Part shown: in pieces, positions 17,921 to 22,269 of the stretch
Numbering within the stretch: the stretch's first letter is position 1
Layout: each line of letters opens with the position of its first letter
Assembly: GCA_009801015.1 (NCBI GenBank)
Contig: VHZZ01000743.1
Location: forward strand, 39,011-61,279
Direction of reading: 5' to 3'
DNA length: 22,269 nucleotides
Source of the DNA: Silene noctiflora
Lineage: Eukaryota > Streptophyta > Magnoliopsida > Caryophyllales > Caryophyllaceae
Notes under the pieces: generated by a model
The model's database searches: none
Told to the model about the DNA's origin: nothing
Seen by the model: the letters and a program-made list of their open reading frames with translations, nothing else
Translations under genes and position numbers: made by a program

Positions 17921-19847
17921 AAATTTACTCATCCCTGAGTAAGCCACCTAGTTCAACTAAGACCCATAACCAACCTAAATACATTGCACACTTTACTCAT
18001 ACTAGCTGAATCGAGTTTAGCTACACCCGTAACCCTTTCAACTCACAATTTGACACCTTATGAGGGGAAGGTACCCTATTGCAAGGCAAGTGCGGTCTTG
18101 CTACAAAAAAAATTGGTTCAAAAGGCACATAAACTACCAAATCAAACATGGAGATGAACCATCGAAAATGAACCACTTTCGTCATATAAGTGGGGTTTTT
18201 CAAAGCCGAAACAAGAAGGTCCTAATGGTGGATAATAAAATCTCAGGGTCCTTTTTGGAGTCAAGTCCCTAATGCAAGCTCAAGTGACCTAATGATGAAA
18301 ACAAAGATCAACCAAGAAACGCATTCAAGGTCGGGCAAAACGGGAGGAATGCAACATGACTCACAAGGTTTACAAGTCCAACGCAAGATTTAACACTAAC
18401 TTGCTCAAGACATCAAAGACTCTAGGAGCGATCTCCTCAAAGTTTTCGCCCACCGCTCATGTGAATTTCGGGTGATTTTTGTGCTAAATGGAGTAAAATC
18501 ACTCTCCTACTACGACTCACAAAAGAGTGTCTGCAATCTAGCGTGGTGTCCCTTCCTATAATCAATTAGAGATGAAAAAACAAGATAGAAGCATGCATAA
18601 TGAAGCAACACGGGTTAAAACGGGGCATAGGTCCTGGGTGAAAATGGAGTGGTGCAAGCACCATTATGGAAATGTGGAGTTACATAGCCAAGAAGTTGTC
18701 AAAACATTCACCCTAACCGAACTTGACACAACAAATAAGCAATTACAACACCAACATTTTCAGAAATTTAGGCTCACTTTGGAAAAAAACATCGACTTCC
18801 CGTTCATTTATTCACAAACCTTACACCCTTCTATTGATGTGAAATAGGTGTAGCAATGGCACTTATTTGACTCACACAACGCGATACACAATTATCTTTT
18901 CTTTTTCTTTTTCTTTTTATCATTTTTCTTCTCTTCTATTTTTCTTCTTCTTTCTTTATGAAGCCTCTTATTTAACGCATATTGACCAAATTGACACAAA
19001 ACTCGACTCTTGTAATGAAAGCTCAATTTACCGAGTATTAGGACTCAAATCCCCAATTATAAACAACCACAAAAAAACATTACAACTTCTTGATCAAGGG
19101 GAGTTGTTTATGGGAAGTATTTGATTATGTAGGCTTACCAAATGAAAGGCTAAGGCACAAAGGGGTAATCAAAAGGACGGTCCTAATTTAAAGGATCGAA
19201 AGAGAGTCTATTTTGCAATATAAGGCTTAACACGTAACAAAATTGCTTCAACATACATGCACAAAAACCAACAATCTCTACGATTTAAGGAATGAATGCC
19301 ATGCTTATGCGTTTTGATGTGACACTCCAAGCAAGGAGACCTACTCTCTCCCTATAATGAGGCCGTTTATGGATGAGCCGGTCCAAGAAGGCTATAACCT
19401 TAAAATTTATGTAGTTTAACGCCCTTAAGTCAAGTATAAGCATCGGTTCGTGTCTCACAATGAGGTTTAGACTAGGTGTCTCTCGCTTTTCCCGTAAAAA
19501 CAAGGACAACCATCACCAAGACACAAGCTATTAAGAGGAACAAGGCATGTAAGAGACAAATTTCCTTATTGACGGCTTACATTCTCCACACTTAGATCCT
19601 CTATATATTTATTTACAAAAAACATGCACTATGTACAAATGCAACTAAACACATATGAACATGGTAAATGAATGCAAGTATATACAACATGACATGTTAC
19701 CAACAAGGCATGCAACATCTACTCTAAATGCAAACAATTTCTAAACCTATCAGCACATCAACACACACACAAATGGTTCCCAAACAGAACACCCTCATCA
19801 AAAAATCTCATCCTCCTTCATGCAAATATATAAAAAGGGAAGGAGAC
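17921..19847 (-). mobile_element. 3' non-coding domain of the minus-strand gypsy element
   Basis: No credible reading frame on either strand; the short open frames are not family-like. The minus strand contains a second AAGTGTGG motif (near 19591) and a long purine tract (plus-strand CTTTTT/TTCTTC run, 18893-18958), both usual in the long 3' untranslated regions of plant Tat/Athila elements. It is cut at 19848 by a plus-strand LTR, so integrase and upstream coding parts are not in view. Confidence 0.55.
18893..18958 (+). repeat. polypyrimidine tract
   Basis: A run of CTTTTT and TTCTTC words with almost no purines on the plus strand (purine-rich on the minus strand, the sense of the surrounding gypsy 3' region). 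Confidence 0.8.
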
Positions 19848-20485
19848 TGTAGGCACTAAAAATTTATTTAAGTGTCGAAAATAACAGAAATTAATTAATT
19901 TGGGTTAATAATAAATATTTTACTCAATTTAATTATTTTTATCCCTTTTAAACGAAATTTAGGTCATTCTGTGTTATTCGGATCCAAACAAAGTCAATTT
20001 GGGCTAATTTCGCAAATATGCCCGATAAATGGGCCTGCACCGGAAGCCCAAGAAAACCCAAAATTTCTCTATAAATAGGGAGAGGTTCATTCATTTTGGG
20101 GATAGAAAAAAAGAAGAAAAGAAAAGCTCTGGAATTATCTCTGAAAACTCGTGAAATTCATCGTAAGCAGTCAACAAGCACAACAAATTCGTGCCGCATG
20201 CACAAGGAAACTCAAACATTCAAACATTCAAGAGAGACTCAAGTCATTCGACCCTCTCAAGAATACAAGTCGACATCGCGCGTAGAGTGCATACACCCTC
20301 TACACGCGCACCCCCTCAAAACGCACGCGCACCTCTTACGTGGATCGTGCACGCGTACCCTGTTTGTTTAGTTAAAATCAGAAGAATATTAGAGATTGTA
20401 CACGGACTTTTCTGATATTAATATAAACTCATTTTGTTTCCTTGTTTTGTATTTCAATTATCGTAATATAAAATTTGTCGTTACA
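19848..20485 (+). repeat. Ty3/gypsy 5' LTR (plus strand)
   Basis: This 638-bp LTR starts TGTAGGCAC and ends TCGTTACA (TGTA...TACA ends), followed within three bases by a PBS-like sequence and then gag. A TATA box lies at 20070-20076. Downstream of it is a GC-rich block (20274-20356) rich in GCGC and ACGCG words. Its matching 3' LTR is outside the window. Purine-rich AAAAAGGGAAGGAGAC directly precedes it. Confidence 0.85.
20068..20079 (+). promoter_or_regulatory. TATA box of the plus-strand gypsy LTR
   Basis: TCTATAAATAGG is a near-consensus plant TATA element about 220 bases into the LTR, marking the U3/R transition. Confidence 0.75.
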
Positions 20486-20487
20486 AA

Positions 20488-20505
20488 TTTGGTGAACCCG
20501 ACGTG
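20488..20505 (+). other. gypsy primer-binding site
   Basis: TTTGGTGAACCCGACGTG begins three bases after the LTR end TTACA. The TGG start (pairing with a tRNA CCA end) and the position fit a PBS. I did not assign the tRNA. Confidence 0.7.
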
Positions 20506-20556
20506 AAAATATCTAGCTCTCATCTCTACTACCTTACAAGTCAAGTCTACTACAAT

Positions 20557-21757
20557 ATGATGTCTACCAAGCAGGACACCTCTTCTATCAATTCCAAGAA
20601 GACCTATGCGGCCATCTTACAGGGAACTCCTAGTGCAGCAACCTCTCAAGGCGTGCAATCAACTGACATCTCCACTTGAGGAATGACAAGGAAGGTTGTT
20701 GTCAACAACGCTGCTGCAAGCCTACGCTCTGCACACATCCCTACAAGGCCACGTAATATGTCTGTATCCTCCATAGCCGCTGCTGCTACAGCTATCCTTG
20801 TTGCCTCGAGTCCTTCACGCAGGGAAAATGAATTTACTTAATACGAGGATACTAGAAGTGATAAGGTTGACAACAAGACCCCTTCTTGCAAATCTAAGGT
20901 GTCGCTAAAGAAAAATAAAGCCTCTACTCCCGTTATCGCATCAATCATGACTATTTCTGGATCTACTGTCGAAGAGAAAATTGAGAACATCAGCAAACTC
21001 CTTGAGAAGATGATGAAAGACAACGAGGAGAAGAATATAAAACTTGAAGAACTTCAGAAAGAAGTCGTGGAGCTTCGTGAGAATAAAGCAGCAAGTGAGT
21101 GCACCGACTCTGACAAGGATGATGATACAGATAAAAACGACGGTGACCAGAAAAAGGATGGTGGAAAGCCTTCTAACAATAAAATTGGCGCCTACACGGA
21201 AAAGCAGTTGCAAGAGTTGGTAGCTAATGTAATAAAGGGTGAACTAGGTGATAGCTTCATCAACAATGAGCGTTACATCAAACCTTATACTAAGAAGATT
21301 GATAGGTTGCACATGCCCCCTAGTTATCAACCTCCAAAGTTTCAACAATTTGATGGGAAAGGAAATCCAAAGCAACACATTGCGCACTTCGTTGAGACAT
21401 GCAACAATGCTGGAACTGATGGTGATTGTCTAGTCAAGCAGTTTGTGCGTTCCCTTAAAGGAATTGCGTTCGACTAGTACACGGATTTGGACTCCGAGTC
21501 AATTGACAGCTGGGATCGCTTGGAAGATGAATTCCTTAAAAGATTCTACAGCACTAGACGCATCGTCAGCATGAGAGAGTTGACAAATAAAACATAATCG
21601 GAAGATGAACCTGTCGTTGAATACATCAACCGATGGCGTGCGCTGAGTTTGGAATGCAAGGACCGCTTAAGTAAAACCTCGGGGGTGGAAATGTGCATCA
21701 ACGGGATGAGCTGGGATATTCTCTACATCTTGAAAGGCATCAAACCTAGAAGTTTCT
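20557..21757 (+). pseudogene. Ty3/gypsy gag with four in-frame stops
   Basis: The frame from ATG at 20557 or 20560 (MMSTKQDTSS) stays open in one phase for about 400 codons except for TGA 20677-20679, TAA 20839-20841, TAG 21475-21477 and TAA 21595-21597. A charged coiled-coil-like segment (EEKIENISKLLEKMMKDNEE) and an acidic/Lys-rich linker precede the retrotransposon gag domain: MPPSYQPPKFQQFDGKGNP, HFVETCNNAGTDGDCLVKQF, VRSLKGIAFD*YTDL and DEPVVEYINRWRALSLECKD. The 21475 TAG stands where Trp is conserved. The domain is cut after GIKPRSF by a further LTR; zinc knuckle, protease and pol are not present here. Confidence 0.9.
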
Positions 21758-21764
21758 TACGAGG

Positions 21765-22269
21765 TGTCGCAATCCTATCAAAAATAAATTACCGTAGCAA
21801 CAACAAATTAATGTAGTATTTAGGGGTTGAATCCACAGGGAGTACGGTGGTTGTTAATTAGTTGTTATGGCTTGAATTTTACCTTGGATGGTCACGAAGT
21901 GTGAGGGTTTGTTGATTTATGCAATGTAAAATATAAATGCAAACAGTAAAATAAAAGTCGTCTAGGACGTTTGATTCATACATGCAACTTGACATCTAAT
22001 TTAATTATTAAGCTAGTAGACACAAATTATCATCTAGGCCTAACGACACCCATCTTTCACTTTTAGCATCGGCCTTAAATCGGGTCCTAACAAACTTTCA
22101 CTATGAGTTAGGTCGATCTACTACAACATGCTAGTTCTAATACGAATTCGTGCCTCTCGACTTATAGATTGTATAACTGTTGGAGTAAGTGTCCTCAACA
22201 ATAGTGCGATCACAACGATGATTTAAATATCATTATTAAAATCTCATAATAAGAATACGCAAGGGATAA
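21765..22269 (-). repeat. 3' end of another LTR, minus strand, interrupting gag
   Basis: Gag similarity stops at about 21757. From TGTCGCAATCC the sequence is non-coding and contains AGGGGTTGAATCCACAGGGAG (21822-21842), the inverse of the CTCCCTGTGGATTCAACC motif near the 3' ends of plant gypsy LTRs. It resembles the start of the LTR at 15969 in layout (TGTAGYAYTTxxGGGTTGAATC) but not in detail, so it is a different family. The window ends inside it; CGAGG (21760-21764) is the expected target duplication. Confidence 0.65.

Noticed and set aside
19750..19775. Short CA-rich run as a microsatellite
   Set aside because: Only a few repeat units; not distinguishable from background.
17921..19847. 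Several 60-90-codon open frames on both strands
   Set aside because: None shows family motifs, and the region fits the 3' non-coding part of a gypsy element.
1..22269. tRNA, rRNA, CRISPR array or viral integration
   Set aside because: No cloverleaf with A/B boxes, no rRNA-like core, no regularly spaced repeats and no viral coding sequence beyond the LTR retrotransposons were seen.

Overview
The window is plant nuclear DNA, most likely from a eudicot, and is dominated by nested, decayed transposable elements. Evidence includes a copia polyprotein, several Ty3/gypsy-type LTRs, a hAT element and relics of plant gene families (B3, BAHD, TPR). GT-AG introns fit two adjacent exons. Four ambiguous bases (3553, 10373, 10386, 10391) point to draft-quality sequence. 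I found no intact host gene, no RNA gene and no CRISPR array. All calls come from reading the sequence by eye; no database search was run.

Layout. (1) 1-5889: a minus-strand Ty1/copia element, cut by the window start inside its 3' LTR, with gag, protease, integrase, RT and RNase H remnants. A 1.2-kb hAT element (1270-2482) with an 8-bp target duplication sits inside the RT. (2) About 5930-13366: a duplicated host-derived block. Each copy has an unrecognised MSDSE-starting coding relic (6255-6896 and 11581-12182, minus) and a fragment of a B3-like (REM-type) gene (8598-9200 and 12530-12981, minus). A 1730-bp solo LTR (9343-11072) is inserted between the copies. (3) 13375-15795: a poly(A)-ended, target-duplication-flanked retroposon candidate holding a BAHD acyltransferase fragment, a TPR-protein fragment and a basic-tail coding remnant, all on the plus strand. 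(4) 15969-19847: the 3' LTR and 3' non-coding domain of a minus-strand gypsy-type element. (5) 19848-21757: a plus-strand Ty3/gypsy 5' LTR, primer-binding site and gag with four stops. (6) 21765-22269: the start of another LTR, in minus orientation, interrupting that gag.

Nothing here appears to work as a coordinated gene system. The window reads as a small tandem duplication of host genes that became an insertion site for at least six mobile elements of different classes. The points most worth a second look are: complementary damage in the two B3-like copies, which together allow a gene model; the unknown duplicated MSDSE family; the retroposon with unrelated gene fragments; loss of catalytic residues in three copia enzymes; and GC-rich structured blocks in three unrelated LTRs.
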